Source of the DNA: UBA10649 sp965227045 | GTDB lineage: Bacteria; Actinomycetota; Actinomycetes; S36-B12 | NCBI GenBank assembly: GCA_965227045.1 | Contig: OZ245718.1 | Span: 3,162,001-3,226,000 of the forward strand | Reading direction: 5' to 3' | Length of the DNA: 64,000 bases | Shown here: piece by piece, positions 43,927 through 52,836 of the stretch | How the letters are laid out: each line of letters begins with the position of its first letter | Position numbering within the stretch: position 1 is the stretch's first letter | Notes under the pieces: model-generated | What the model was told of the DNA's origin: nothing | Database searches by the model: none | The model's input: only the letters and a program-made list of their open reading frames with translations | Made by a program: the position numbers and the translations under genes

Positions 43927-43992
43927 GGACCCCCGGGATAACACGCGCGTTCGCAAGGGGAAGGCGAACGATGCGGAGAGACCCGGGGGTCC
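43927..43992. other. Nested stem-loop, candidate structured RNA or leader
   Basis: Outer arms GGACCCCCGGG (43927-43937) and CCCGGGGGTCC (43982-43992) enclose an inner stem CGTTCGC (43948-43954) / GCGAACG (43964-43970). It sits 115 bases before the small membrane protein and PDZ-Lon genes, so it could be their leader or an independent small RNA. I do not match it to a known RNA family. Confidence 0.45.
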
Positions 43993-44106
43993 GTCCACGT
44001 TTACCCCTCGGCCTACCGCGTAGCCTTGGGCGGAACCGGGCCCGCGTCAGGCCCGTCGAACCGTCGTGACCAGGCGGCTCGTGCGACCTAACCGAGGGAG
44101 TCATTG

Positions 44107-44307
44107 GTGTCTGCGCTGGCCTGGTGGCTCATCCCGATCGGTGCCACCGTCCTCGCCGTCTGCTTCGTCATGCTCCGCAGCCGCCCCACCAAGCCGATGA
44201 CGGCCGAGGACGGCATGACCAGCCTCAAGCGCATGCAGGAGGCCATGGAGCGGCCGCTTCCCGATGAGGGCCCGATCCGCCGGGAGACGCTGGACGGCGA
44301 CGGATGA
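44107..44307 (+). CDS. Small single-pass membrane protein before PDZ-Lon protease
   Basis: A 66-aa protein: one N-terminal helix (LAWWLIPIGATVLAVCFVML) and a short charged tail with ERPLPDEGPIRRETLDGDG. GTG 44107 has GGGAG six bases upstream. Its stop overlaps the PDZ-Lon ATG. It looks like a conserved accessory in this locus of high-GC actinomycetes; role unknown. Confidence 0.7.
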   Translation: MSALAWWLIPIGATVLAVCFVMLRSRPTKPMTAEDGMTSLKRMQEAMERPLPDEGPIRRETLDGDG

Positions 44308-45440
44308 CCGAGTCCGGCGACATCGAGCCCCTTGAGGCAACGCCGGACCAGAAGCCACCTGGGTACTGGAGCTCGCTGACTCACCCCACCCGCCGCGGCT
44401 GGATGCTCATCATCGCCGCGTGCTCGACCCTCGTGCTCCTGGGCGTCGCGTTCCTCATGCCGGTGCCGTTCGTGAAGCTCGCGCCCGGGCCAACGTTCAA
44501 CGTCATCGGCCAGGCCGACGGCGAGGACGTCATTCAGATCTCCGGCACTGAGACCTTCCCCACCTCGGGCAACCTCGACATGGTCACCGTGCTCGAGTCC
44601 GGCGGCCCCCGCGGCGGCCTGACCTTCGTCGATGCCATCGCCTCGTGGCTGAACCCCAACGACGCCGTCCTCCCGCGCGAGCTGCTGTTCCCCGACGACG
44701 AGACCGGCGAGGACGTCGCCCGCAAGCAGGCCGTCAGCTTCAGCACCTCGCAGTCCGACGCCATCGCAGCCGCCATGACCTACCTCGACAAGCCGATCGT
44801 CAGCCAGATCGTCGTCACGACGGTCTACGGCGACTCGCCGGCAGACGGGTTCCTGGAACCCAAGGACGAACTGCTCAAGATCGACGGCGTCGAGGTCACG
44901 AGCCCCGCGCAGATCTCCGACGCCGTCAAGGCGAAGCCCATCGGCACGACGTTCACGTTCACGATCAACCGCGGCGGCGAGACGAGCGACGTCGAGGTCA
45001 CCTCCGCCCCGAACCCGGACGACGCGACCGTGCCGTACATCGGCATCGGAGTGGGCGTGTTCTACTCGGCCGAGTTCCCGATCAACTTCACCCTGCAGGA
45101 CGTGGGCGGGCCCAGCGCCGGCCTGATGTTCACCACCGGCATCATCGACAAGCTCACGCCCGGCGATCTCACCGACGGCCACTACATCGCGGGAACAGGC
45201 ACCATCGCCCCCGACGGCACAGTCGGCCCGATCGGCGGCATCCGGCAGAAGCTCGCCGGGGCCCGCGGCAACGGCGCGACGCTGTTCCTCATGCCCAAGG
45301 CGCACTGCACCGAGGCCGCGGGGCACATCCCCGACGGACTGACGGTCGTGCCGGTGACCACCCTCACCGAGGGCATCCAGGCCATCGAGGACTACAACGC
45401 GGGTAAGCCCCTGGCAACCTGTCCCGCCGACGTGTCGTAG
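44304..45440 (+). CDS. PDZ-domain Lon-type membrane protease (Rv3194c-like)
   Basis: A 378-aa membrane-anchored protease. One helix (GWMLIIAACSTLVLLGVAFL) is followed by a PDZ domain around residues 165-235 (GDSPADGFLEPKDELLKIDG) and a Lon-like proteolytic domain. The catalytic Ser lies in GGPSAGLMFTTG and the Lys in GGIRQKLAGARG. No ATPase domain, so it is the ATP-independent extracytoplasmic type. Follows the small membrane protein by a four-base overlap and precedes the UPF0182 gene by nine bases. Confidence 0.92.
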   Translation: MTESGDIEPLEATPDQKPPGYWSSLTHPTRRGWMLIIAACSTLVLLGVAFLMPVPFVKLAPGPTFNVIGQADGEDVIQISGTETFPTSGNLDMVTVLESGGPRGGLTFVDAIASWLNPNDAVLPRELLFPDDETGEDVARKQAVSFSTSQSDAIAAAMTYLDKPIVSQIVVTTVYGDSPADGFLEPKDELLKIDGVEVTSPAQISDAVKAKPIGTTFTFTINRGGETSDVEVTSAPNPDDATVPYIGIGVGVFYSAEFPINFTLQDVGGPSAGLMFTTGIIDKLTPGDLTDGHYIAGTGTIAPDGTVGPIGGIRQKLAGARGNGATLFLMPKAHCTEAAGHIPDGLTVVPVTTLTEGIQAIEDYNAGKPLATCPADVS

Positions 45441-45449
45441 GTTGTCAAA

Positions 45450-48449
45450 GTGACCTTTGAGATGCCCATTTCCGACTCGGGCGGCGGAGCGCCCCCCGAG
45501 GAGCGCAAGCGGCGTCGTGGGGTCCTGCTGCCCACCATCATCATTCTGGTCCTGCTCGTCGGCGGGTTCATCCTGTTCTCCGGCTTCTACACCGACTGGC
45601 TGTGGTTCGTGTCGGTCGACAAGACCGAGGTCTTCACGACCAGCCTCCTGACCCGTGCGCTGATGTTCGTCATCTTCGGCACGGTGCTCGGCGTCGCCGT
45701 CGGCGTGACGATGTGGATCGCCTGGCGCACGCGTCCGACGTTCCGCAACATGACGCCCGAGCAGGCGAGCCTGGAGCGCTACCGCGTCGCCATCGAGCCG
45801 TACCGCCGCCGCCTGACGATCGGCATCTCGATCGCACTCGGCCTCGTCGCCGGATTGACGGCCGCGTCGGAGTGGGGCACGTACCTGTTGTGGAAGAACG
45901 CGACCGCGTTCGGCATCACCGACCCGCAGTTCGGCATGGACCTGTCCTTCTACACGTTCACGCTGCCGTTCATCCGGTTCGTCATCGACTTCGGCTTCGC
46001 GCTCATCATCTTGTCGTTCGTCGCCGCGCTGATCGTCCAGTACATCTACGGCGGCATCCGCCTGCAGCCGCGCGGCGATCGCGCATCGGGTGGAGCTCAG
46101 ACGCAGTTGTCGTTGATCATCGGGTTCTTCGTCCTCCTGAAGGCCGTGTCCTACTGGTTCGACCGCTTCGGTCTCGCCACGCAGAGCCAGTCCCTGGTCG
46201 CGGGCTTCACCGGACTGAAGTACACCGACGTCTACGCAGTCCTCCCCGCGCTCAACATCCTCGCGGCTGTCTCGGTTCTCGTCGCGGCGCTGTTCTTCTT
46301 CAATGCATTCCGCCGGCACTGGGTCATTCCGACGATCGGCGCGGGCCTGCTCATCCTCACCGCTGTCGTCGTCGGCGTGCTCTACCCGCTGTTCGTCCAG
46401 CAGTTCCAGGTGCGCCCGAGCGAGCTCGTCCGCGAGCAGCCCTACCTCGAGCGCAACATCAACGCGACGCGCGACGCGTACGACATCGCCGCGTCCGAGA
46501 TCATCGACTATCCGGGTTCGGTATCGCCACCGAGCAAGGAAGTGCTGAACGCTAGCGCCGGAACGCTGAACGCGATCCGGCTGCTCGACCCTGCCGTCGT
46601 CTCGCCGACCTATAACCAGCTGCAGCAGATCCGCGGCTACTACTCGTTCAACGAGCGCCTCGACGTCGATCGATACGACCTCGAGGAGGCCAAGCGCGGA
46701 GCCGTCGTCGCGGTGCGCGAGATCAACCTCGCCGGCATCCCCGACGGGCAGCGCAACTGGACCAACGACCGTCTCGTCTACACGCACGGCTTCGGCTTCG
46801 TCGCGGCGTACGACAACACGTCGGACACCAACGGGCAGCCGGACTTCTTCGAGAGCGACATCCCGTCGACCGGACTCCTCGACGTCGCGCAGCCGCGCGT
46901 GTACTTCGGCGAGTTCAGCCCGCAGTACTCGATCGTCGGCGCCCCCGCGGGCACTCCGCCCGTCGAGCTCGACTACCCCGACGACGCGAGCGCCACCGGC
47001 CAGGCCACGAACACGTACCAGGGCACCGGCGGCGTGCCGATGGGCTCCCTGTTCGGCAAGCTCCTGTTCGCGACCAAGTTCCAGGACGCCAACATCCTGC
47101 TCAGCGACCTGGTCAACCCGGACTCGCGCATCATGTGGGACCGCGATCCGCTGACCCGTGTGGAGAAGGTCGCCCCGTGGCTGACCCTCGACCAGGATCC
47201 GTACGCGGTCGTCGCCGACGGCGGCATCAAGTGGATCGTCGACGGCTACACACTGTCGAACGAGTACCCGTACAGCAGCCGCGTCTCGCTGAGCGACGCG
47301 ACGAGCGACTCGGTCAGCTCGCGCACGGTGCCCGCCGGACTGGTGCCCAACGACCAGGCCAACTACGTGCGCAACTCCGTCAAGGCCGTCGTCGATGCCT
47401 ACAACGGCACCGTGACGCTGTACGCGTGGGATCCGGACGACCCGGTCCTGCAGACGTGGATGAAGGCGTTCCCCGGCGTCGTCGAGCCGGTCGAGAACAT
47501 GTCGCCGCAGATCCTGCAGCACGTGCGCTACCCGCAGGACCTGTTCAAGATCCAGCGCGCGATCCTGTCGCGCTACCACGTCACCGATGCCTCGACCTTC
47601 TACAACGGCACCGACGTGTGGATCGTCCCCAACGACCCGACGGTCAGCCCCGCGTCCGTCTACCAGCCCCCCTACTACCTGACCCTCGAGATGCCGGGCC
47701 AGGAAGCGCCGACCTTCTCGCTGACGACGACCTTCGCTCCGCAACGGCGCCAGACCCTTGCCGCGTTCATGGCGGTGGACTCTGCCCCGGGGCCGGGCTA
47801 CGGCACGATGCGCGTACTCCAATTACCCAGTAATACGACCATTCCTGGGCCTCAGCAGGTGCAGAACAACTTCGAGTCCGATCCACTTGTGAGCAGTCAG
47901 CTCAGCCTGCTGCGTGCCGGCGGCTCCGACGTCGAGCTTGGCAACCTGCTGAGCCTGCCGTTCAACGACGGCCTGCTCTACGTCGAGCCGGTCTACCTGC
48001 GCGCCCAGCAGCAGGGCTACCCGCTGCTGCGCAAGGTGCTCGTCGGCTACGGCCAGACGGTTGCACTGGAGAACTCTCTCGACCTGGCCCTGGCGAAGGT
48101 GTTCGGCACGTCGCCTGACACGACGACCGAGCCCTTGCCCGATCCCGACGTGCCGAGCGGAACCGACGAGGGCGCCAGCCCGACTCCCACGCCCGCGCCG
48201 AGCACTGACGACGCGGCGACCGACCTGGCCGTCGCGCTGGCCAAGGCGTCGTCGGCCTACGACGATGGTCAGCTCGCGCTGGCCAAGGGCGACTTCGCCG
48301 CCTACGGCGTCGCGATGGATCAGCTCAAGGCGGCTCTCGACGAGGCCGCCGCTGCCGAGGCACGGCTCAACCCCGAGCTCATACCCACGACGGCTCCGAC
48401 GCCGTCTCCCTCGCCTAGCCCGAGTGCTGACTCGGGCGCGGCCGCGTAA
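45450..48449 (+). CDS. UPF0182 large membrane protein (Rv3193c-like)
   Basis: A 999-aa protein of family UPF0182/COG1615. About seven membrane helices in residues 28-320 (FILFSGFYTDWLWFVSVDKT near the start) are followed by a large extracytoplasmic domain with YSSRVSLSDATSD and MKAFPGVVEP, and a Pro/Ser/Ala-rich acidic tail with helical repeats. Function unknown; widely conserved in Actinobacteria next to PDZ-Lon. GTG 45450 start; ATG 45462 is an alternative. Confidence 0.93.
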   Translation: MTFEMPISDSGGGAPPEERKRRRGVLLPTIIILVLLVGGFILFSGFYTDWLWFVSVDKTEVFTTSLLTRALMFVIFGTVLGVAVGVTMWIAWRTRPTFRNMTPEQASLERYRVAIEPYRRRLTIGISIALGLVAGLTAASEWGTYLLWKNATAFGITDPQFGMDLSFYTFTLPFIRFVIDFGFALIILSFVAALIVQYIYGGIRLQPRGDRASGGAQTQLSLIIGFFVLLKAVSYWFDRFGLATQSQSLVAGFTGLKYTDVYAVLPALNILAAVSVLVAALFFFNAFRRHWVIPTIGAGLLILTAVVVGVLYPLFVQQFQVRPSELVREQPYLERNINATRDAYDIAASEIIDYPGSVSPPSKEVLNASAGTLNAIRLLDPAVVSPTYNQLQQIRGYYSFNERLDVDRYDLEEAKRGAVVAVREINLAGIPDGQRNWTNDRLVYTHGFGFVAAYDNTSDTNGQPDFFESDIPSTGLLDVAQPRVYFGEFSPQYSIVGAPAGTPPVELDYPDDASATGQATNTYQGTGGVPMGSLFGKLLFATKFQDANILLSDLVNPDSRIMWDRDPLTRVEKVAPWLTLDQDPYAVVADGGIKWIVDGYTLSNEYPYSSRVSLSDATSDSVSSRTVPAGLVPNDQANYVRNSVKAVVDAYNGTVTLYAWDPDDPVLQTWMKAFPGVVEPVENMSPQILQHVRYPQDLFKIQRAILSRYHVTDASTFYNGTDVWIVPNDPTVSPASVYQPPYYLTLEMPGQEAPTFSLTTTFAPQRRQTLAAFMAVDSAPGPGYGTMRVLQLPSNTTIPGPQQVQNNFESDPLVSSQLSLLRAGGSDVELGNLLSLPFNDGLLYVEPVYLRAQQQGYPLLRKVLVGYGQTVALENSLDLALAKVFGTSPDTTTEPLPDPDVPSGTDEGASPTPTPAPSTDDAATDLAVALAKASSAYDDGQLALAKGDFAAYGVAMDQLKAALDEAAAAEARLNPELIPTTAPTPSPSPSPSADSGAAA

Positions 48450-48465
48450 CCAGAACCGAGCAGCC

Positions 48466-48975
48466 ATGGTCACGCAGCAGTGGGATGACCCCACCACCAG
48501 TTACGAGCTCATCTCGGCGGTCGCGAGCCCGCCCGCGAGCGTCGTCGACATCGGCGGGGGAGCCAGCCAGCTCGTCGACCGACTGCTCGAGAACGGCTAC
48601 CGCGACATTGCGGTCGTCGACCAGAGCCAGGACGAGCTGACCGCCGCGTACGAGCGAGTCGGCAGTGCGCCGGTCACATGGACGGCAACCGACATCAACG
48701 AGTGGATCCCCGATCGCACGTTCGACGTGTGGCACGACCGAGCGACGTATGACGAGCTCACCGATCCCGACGAGCAGCAGCACTACTGGGAACTCGTGCG
48801 CACGACCGTCGAGCTCGGCGGCCACATCGTCATTGCGACGAAAGGCACCGACGCGACAGCGATCACCGCGGCGATGGGCGAGGGATTCGCGATCCGCCAG
48901 TCGCAGCTCAAGGAGCGCATCGCTCCGGTCGGGCAGCCGGAGAACTTCACCTGGCTCGTCGCGCAGCGCACCTGA
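48466..48975 (+). CDS. Class I SAM-dependent methyltransferase
   Basis: A 169-aa methyltransferase with motif I VVDIGGGASQLVDRLLENGY and motif II IAVVDQSQDELTAA. An acidic/aromatic segment (FDVWHDRATYDEL) corresponds to the usual motif IV position. Shorter than many relatives at the N-terminus (starts right before motif I). Substrate unknown. Sixteen bases after the UPF0182 stop, likely same transcript. Confidence 0.82.
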   Translation: MVTQQWDDPTTSYELISAVASPPASVVDIGGGASQLVDRLLENGYRDIAVVDQSQDELTAAYERVGSAPVTWTATDINEWIPDRTFDVWHDRATYDELTDPDEQQHYWELVRTTVELGGHIVIATKGTDATAITAAMGEGFAIRQSQLKERIAPVGQPENFTWLVAQRT

Positions 48976-49027
48976 CCAGCCCGTCCTCACGTTTGTCCTG
49001 CGCCGCTCATGTCGTCATCCTTGAGGC

Positions 49028-49450
49028 ATGCCTGACGACATCGTGGTGCGCGGATCCATCGTGATCCCGCAGTCTGAGATCACGTGGCGGTTCTCCCGCT
49101 CGTCCGGTCCCGGCGGGCAGGGCGTAAACACCACGGACTCCAAGGCGCAGCTGGTCTTCGATCTCGCGAGTACGACGAGCCTGTCGGTCCACTTGAAGGC
49201 ACGAGCGCTCGAGCGCCTCAGTACGACTCTTGTCGACGGGTGCATCGTCATCACTGCGTCCGAGCAGCGGTCCCAGTTGCAGAACAGGAGAGCGGCCGAG
49301 GCGAGACTCGTCGAGACCCTCAAGCAGGCGATCGCGCCGCCGCCCCGCAAGAGACGTCCGACCAAGCCGAGCAGGGCCGCGACCGACAGGCGCATCAAGG
49401 CCAAGAAGTCCCGCGGAGAGACGAAGCGGCTGAGGCGCACTCTCGACTAG
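49028..49450 (+). CDS. arfB: ArfB/YaeJ-type peptidyl-tRNA hydrolase (ribosome rescue)
   Basis: A 140-aa release-factor-like protein that frees stalled ribosomes. The GGQ motif is in FSRSSGPGGQGVNTTDSKAQ. The C-terminal tail is strongly basic (RRIKAKKSRGETKRLRRTLD), as needed to enter the empty mRNA channel of a ribosome. Short and without codon-recognition domains, which separates it from RF1/RF2. Confidence 0.93.
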   Translation: MPDDIVVRGSIVIPQSEITWRFSRSSGPGGQGVNTTDSKAQLVFDLASTTSLSVHLKARALERLSTTLVDGCIVITASEQRSQLQNRRAAEARLVETLKQAIAPPPRKRRPTKPSRAATDRRIKAKKSRGETKRLRRTLD

Positions 49451-49462
49451 TCATACGCAAGG

Positions 49463-51268
49463 ATGTGCGCCGTGGGGGGTCTCAGCAGGCGCGCGTTCAT
49501 CGCGACGACCGGTGCTCTCGCCACGGCATGGGCACTGCCGAAGGATGCTCTCGCTGCCCGCCTGCTTTCCCCCTCCGCGTCGGCTCCCACTGTCGGCAGC
49601 ACGCTCGACGCCACGATCGCCTTCGGTCCCGCGCAGTCGCGTAACTACCGCACATTGATCAGCGCGCCGGGGGAGCCTCATGTCCCGCGCATCGACATCA
49701 TCGGCCGCGCACCCGGTGCCTCCCGGGTAAGTGCGCGCAGGTCGATCGCGTACGTCGGGCACCTGTCGGACGTGCACCTCATGGACGCGCAGAGTCCCGC
49801 GCGACTCGAGCCGATGATCGCCCAGGACCACTCGTCGTGGGCGAGCGCGTTCCACCCGCACGAGACGCTGACGACCTACGTCGCGTCAGCAATGGTCAGG
49901 TCGATCAGCGACCTTCGCGTCTCGCAGGTCACTGGCGCTCCGCTGACTGCCGCGTTCGCCACCGGTGACTCAACCGACATGCTGTCCAACCACAGCACCC
50001 GCTGGTATATCGACATCCTGGACGGAGTACCGATCACCCCGAACTCAGGTGCGGTCGGCGTCTACGAGGGTGTGCAGGTCTGGTCGGAGGCCTTCTACGC
50101 GTACCACCCGGAGAATCCGGTGGGCGACTGGTTCGGCGAGTACGGCTTCCCCGCCGTGCCGGGCCTGCTCACTGCGGCGGTCAGCCAGCAGGTGTCGTCG
50201 CCGGGGCTTCCGGTGCCGTGGTACGGCGTCTATGGCAATCACGACACCCTGCTGCTCGGAACGCTCGCCGTTCCGGACTCCCTTCGCGCCCTCGCGCTCG
50301 GCGACCGCAAGGCGTACGACTGGACGAGCCTGACCATGGACTACTTCCAGGGCTGGGCGGCCGACACCTCCGCCCTCGGACGCCTTGCGCATCAGGCGAT
50401 GGTCAACTTCGGATTCACCCGCGGCTTCAAGGCCGTCACTCCCGATCCTGCTCGAAAACTGCTCGAGTCGACGGAGTTCATGCAGCAGCACTTCGACACC
50501 ACTCCTAACCCGGGGCCGATCGGACACGGCTTCACGCAGCACAATCTCGACACCGGCCAGACCTACTGGCAGGCCGACATCAACCCCTTCGTCCGCGTGT
50601 TCGGCTTGGACACCTGCAACCAGATCGCCGGTCCCGACGGTGCCGTCCCCGAGGACCAGTTCGAATGGCTCAAGGCTGGCCTCGTCCAGGCGCAGCAGGA
50701 GGGCAAGCTCGCGCTGGTCCTCAGCCACCACAACTCCACCACCTTGGAGAACGAGGCCGAGCTCGCGACCGGGCCGAACCAGCGCCTCATCCACTCCGAG
50801 GAGTTCGTGAGCATGCTGCTGGACCATCCGGCATGCATCGCCTGGGTGAACGGCCACACTCACATCAACACGATCCTCGCCCATCGCGCCGCAGATGGCG
50901 TCCGCGGATTCTGGGAGATCACCACCGCGTCGTGCATCGACTTCCCGCAGCAGCAGCAGGTGATCGAGATCGTCGACAATCGCGATGGCACGCTCTCGTT
51001 GTTCACGACGACGCTCAACCACTCCTCGCCTGCGACGTGGGACGGAGACCTCTCGCCAGTCGGCCTGGCATCGCTGTCGCGCGAGTTCGCGGCCAACGAC
51101 TGGGTCGAGTTCCCGCCGATGCGCCTGGGCTCGGAGATGGACCGCAACTGCGAACTTCTCCTTCCCGCGCCGTGGGACCTCTCGTCGATCGGTGACGCGG
51201 CGATCGAGTCGGCGCAGGCGGTCGACCGCGCACGGGCCATGGCCTACGAACGGGGATGGAACGCATGA
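49463..51268 (+). CDS. TAT-exported metallophosphoesterase (TIGR03767-like)
   Basis: A 601-aa secreted phosphoesterase. A twin-arginine signal (GLSRRAFIATTGALATAW, cleavage after DALA) is followed by calcineurin-like metal motifs: GHLSDVHLMD, FATGDSTDM, VYGNHDTLLL, LSHHNSTTLE and NGHTHINTI. The actinobacterial TIGR03767 group has this size. Phosphate or nucleotide substrates outside the cell are likely. A small lipoprotein gene overlaps its stop. Confidence 0.9.
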   Translation: MCAVGGLSRRAFIATTGALATAWALPKDALAARLLSPSASAPTVGSTLDATIAFGPAQSRNYRTLISAPGEPHVPRIDIIGRAPGASRVSARRSIAYVGHLSDVHLMDAQSPARLEPMIAQDHSSWASAFHPHETLTTYVASAMVRSISDLRVSQVTGAPLTAAFATGDSTDMLSNHSTRWYIDILDGVPITPNSGAVGVYEGVQVWSEAFYAYHPENPVGDWFGEYGFPAVPGLLTAAVSQQVSSPGLPVPWYGVYGNHDTLLLGTLAVPDSLRALALGDRKAYDWTSLTMDYFQGWAADTSALGRLAHQAMVNFGFTRGFKAVTPDPARKLLESTEFMQQHFDTTPNPGPIGHGFTQHNLDTGQTYWQADINPFVRVFGLDTCNQIAGPDGAVPEDQFEWLKAGLVQAQQEGKLALVLSHHNSTTLENEAELATGPNQRLIHSEEFVSMLLDHPACIAWVNGHTHINTILAHRAADGVRGFWEITTASCIDFPQQQQVIEIVDNRDGTLSLFTTTLNHSSPATWDGDLSPVGLASLSREFAANDWVEFPPMRLGSEMDRNCELLLPAPWDLSSIGDAAIESAQAVDRARAMAYERGWNA

Positions 51269-51630
51269 GGGCGCGCAGCAGGACGGTTATCGTCGCAGCG
51301 TCAATCGCCGCTCTCGCCCTGAGCGGCTGCGCATCGCAGGTCGCAGCAATCGCACCCGTCGGCGGGGGAGACATCACGGCGCTGCGGATTGCATCGATCG
51401 ACGTCCTCCAGGAACTCGGCATCGGCATGATGCAGGTCCCCGTCTGTGTCGACGCGACAGAGCCCGTGGGCGGATACGAATGCGCCGGTACGACCGTGGA
51501 GGGCAAGGCGATCACCGTCACGTCCGATGGCACAACACCGCTGACGTTCACTCTCGACGTCGGCGGCGAGCAGGTCTTCGCCGGGAGCGTGAGTGACGTC
51601 ATCGACAAGGCGGCCGGGGAGGGCGGGTGA
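51265..51630 (+). CDS. Small secreted lipoprotein
   Basis: A 121-aa lipoprotein: signal RTVIVAASIAALALSGC with lipobox LSGC and a compact beta-rich domain with two further Cys (VPVCVDATEPVGGYECAGTT). The ATG overlaps the phosphoesterase stop. It may accompany it outside the membrane; function unknown. Confidence 0.75.
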   Translation: MRARSRTVIVAASIAALALSGCASQVAAIAPVGGGDITALRIASIDVLQELGIGMMQVPVCVDATEPVGGYECAGTTVEGKAITVTSDGTTPLTFTLDVGGEQVFAGSVSDVIDKAAGEGG

Positions 51631-52292
51631 GGTTCTATCGGGTTTCCGCCCTCGCCTACGCCGCGCAAAGGATGTGGCGCGGGTGGACCGTCATTGTCCC
51701 CGTCGTCGTCGCCAACGCCGCGATTCAGGCCCTGCTGATCTGGCCGGATGTGGAGGTGACGGACTGGCTTCCCCTGATCGCGCTGGCGATCGCATCGGCG
51801 GTCGCGTTCATGGTCGCGTATGGACTCGTGGCAGCGACCTCGCTGCACGTGCCCGAGGGAGTCGTCCACCTGCGCCAGGTCGTTCCCATCCTCAAGGCGA
51901 ACGGAATTCGCTACGCCCTGTGGTCACTCGGTCTGCTCCTCGCCGCGATCGTCGGCCTGGCCCTCTACGCGATCCCCGGCATCGTGATCCTCGCGATCAC
52001 ACCGTTCCTCCTCCTCGCCGCGATCGACGGACGTCCCAACCCGCTCCTCGCCAACTTCCGGACGATCGGGATTCGCTTCTGGCGATACCTCTCGGTGCTC
52101 GTCGTGACCGGCATTCTCATTGGGGCGGGCACGCTCGCCGCGGGAGCCACCAACTTCTTCGTCCGCGGGCCGGTGGCCTCGTTTGCCGTGTGGCTCGTGG
52201 CGGGTCTCGTGCTCGCCTGGTTCACGACCGCGTGGGCCCTCGTCTACCGCAGCGCCAACGAGGCAGAAAGGGCCGAGATCGCTATCCGCTGA
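51627..52292 (+). CDS. Five-helix membrane protein, unknown
   Basis: A 221-aa integral membrane protein with about five helices (VIVPVVVANAAIQALLIW, LPLIALAIASAVAFMVAYGL, then three more). The long loop between helices is short and polar. Starts at GTG 51627, overlapping the lipoprotein stop. No domain recognised; resembles actinobacterial unnamed membrane proteins. Its end lies just before tRNA-fMet. Confidence 0.75.
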   Translation: MRFYRVSALAYAAQRMWRGWTVIVPVVVANAAIQALLIWPDVEVTDWLPLIALAIASAVAFMVAYGLVAATSLHVPEGVVHLRQVVPILKANGIRYALWSLGLLLAAIVGLALYAIPGIVILAITPFLLLAAIDGRPNPLLANFRTIGIRFWRYLSVLVVTGILIGAGTLAAGATNFFVRGPVASFAVWLVAGLVLAWFTTAWALVYRSANEAERAEIAIR

Positions 52293-52318
52293 CTCGTCGC
52301 GTATAGTTGCTCAGGCAA

Positions 52319-52392
52319 CGCGGGGTGGAGCAGCTCGGTAGCTCGCTGGGCTCATAACCCAGAGGTCACAGGTTCAAATCCTGTCCCCGCTA
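52319..52392 (+). tRNA. Initiator tRNA-fMet (CAT anticodon)
   Basis: A 74-nt cloverleaf. C1 and T72 do not pair, the usual initiator mismatch. The anticodon stem is CTGGG/CCCAG with loop CTCATAA, keeping the three consecutive G-C pairs of initiators. D-arm GAGC/GCTC and T-arm ACAGG TTCAAAT CCTGT are perfect. No CCA is encoded. It separates two regions of different composition. Confidence 0.96.
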
Positions 52393-52397
52393 CGACG

Positions 52398-52426
52398 CGA
52401 AAGGCCCTGGCTACCAGGGCCTTTCG
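52398..52426 (+). terminator. Strong rho-independent terminator after tRNA-fMet
   Basis: Arms CGAAAGGCCCTGG (52398-52410) and CCAGGGCCTTTCG (52414-52426), 13 bp with a three-base loop, followed by six T residues at 52430-52435. Begins six bases after the tRNA. Confidence 0.95.
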
Positions 52427-52439
52427 CCATTTTTTGGAG

Positions 52440-52836
52440 TATTCAGCCGAAGAGGCCTAACCAACAAATGTCAGTTCCGCTCGCGCCCCGTCCAGCCTAA
52501 TGCTGCCTTCCGCCGCCTGCTCGAGCTGGAGGCGTGCGTGCATCGATCGCACCCTTAGCGGCGCGTGGGACGCGCAGTGACCGTCCTCGGCGACTTAACG
52601 GAGTTCATGAGACTCAAACACCGTGTCGAACGCATGTTCGATTCGGGTGAAGCATCAGAGCAGAGGAGCAGAGTCGTCACGCTGCAGCGGGGTGAGTGCC
52701 TACTGGAGTATTGCGGGGGACGATCGTCGGTAGAACAACGGGGGCCTGTGACTACGCGAGCAGGCGGACCGTTAACACGACTGAGGGAAAGTCGCGGAAT
52801 TGCAGATGGAACCAAGCGGGATCTCCTCGGCTTATG
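52440..52836. other. Gene-free gap at the start of the low-GC island
   Basis: 397 bases without a convincing gene; short frames lack homology and ribosome-binding sites. No integrase fragment or copy of the tRNA 3' end is seen here. It contains the junction between the host-like and the island-like composition. Confidence 0.5.

Larger units (their letters stand above)
43689..44106. other. Long intergenic region with DnaA-box-like sites and nested hairpin
   Basis: 418 bases without a gene. The first 170 hold four 9-mers close to the mycobacterial-type DnaA box TTGTCCACA (43717, 43782, 43805, 43849). From 43927 to 43992 there is a nested stem-loop. The last 15 bases before the next start contain GAGGGAG, a ribosome-binding site. 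Confidence 0.6.

Noticed and set aside
44088..47822. Very long minus-strand open frame (about 1,244 codons)
   Set aside because: It is antisense to the PDZ-Lon and UPF0182 genes, is rich in Arg/Asp/Val/His, and has no domain; a typical shadow in high-GC DNA.
52440..52836. Remnant of integrase or attachment site after the tRNA
   Set aside because: No recombinase motif and no visible duplicate of the tRNA 3' end within the window.
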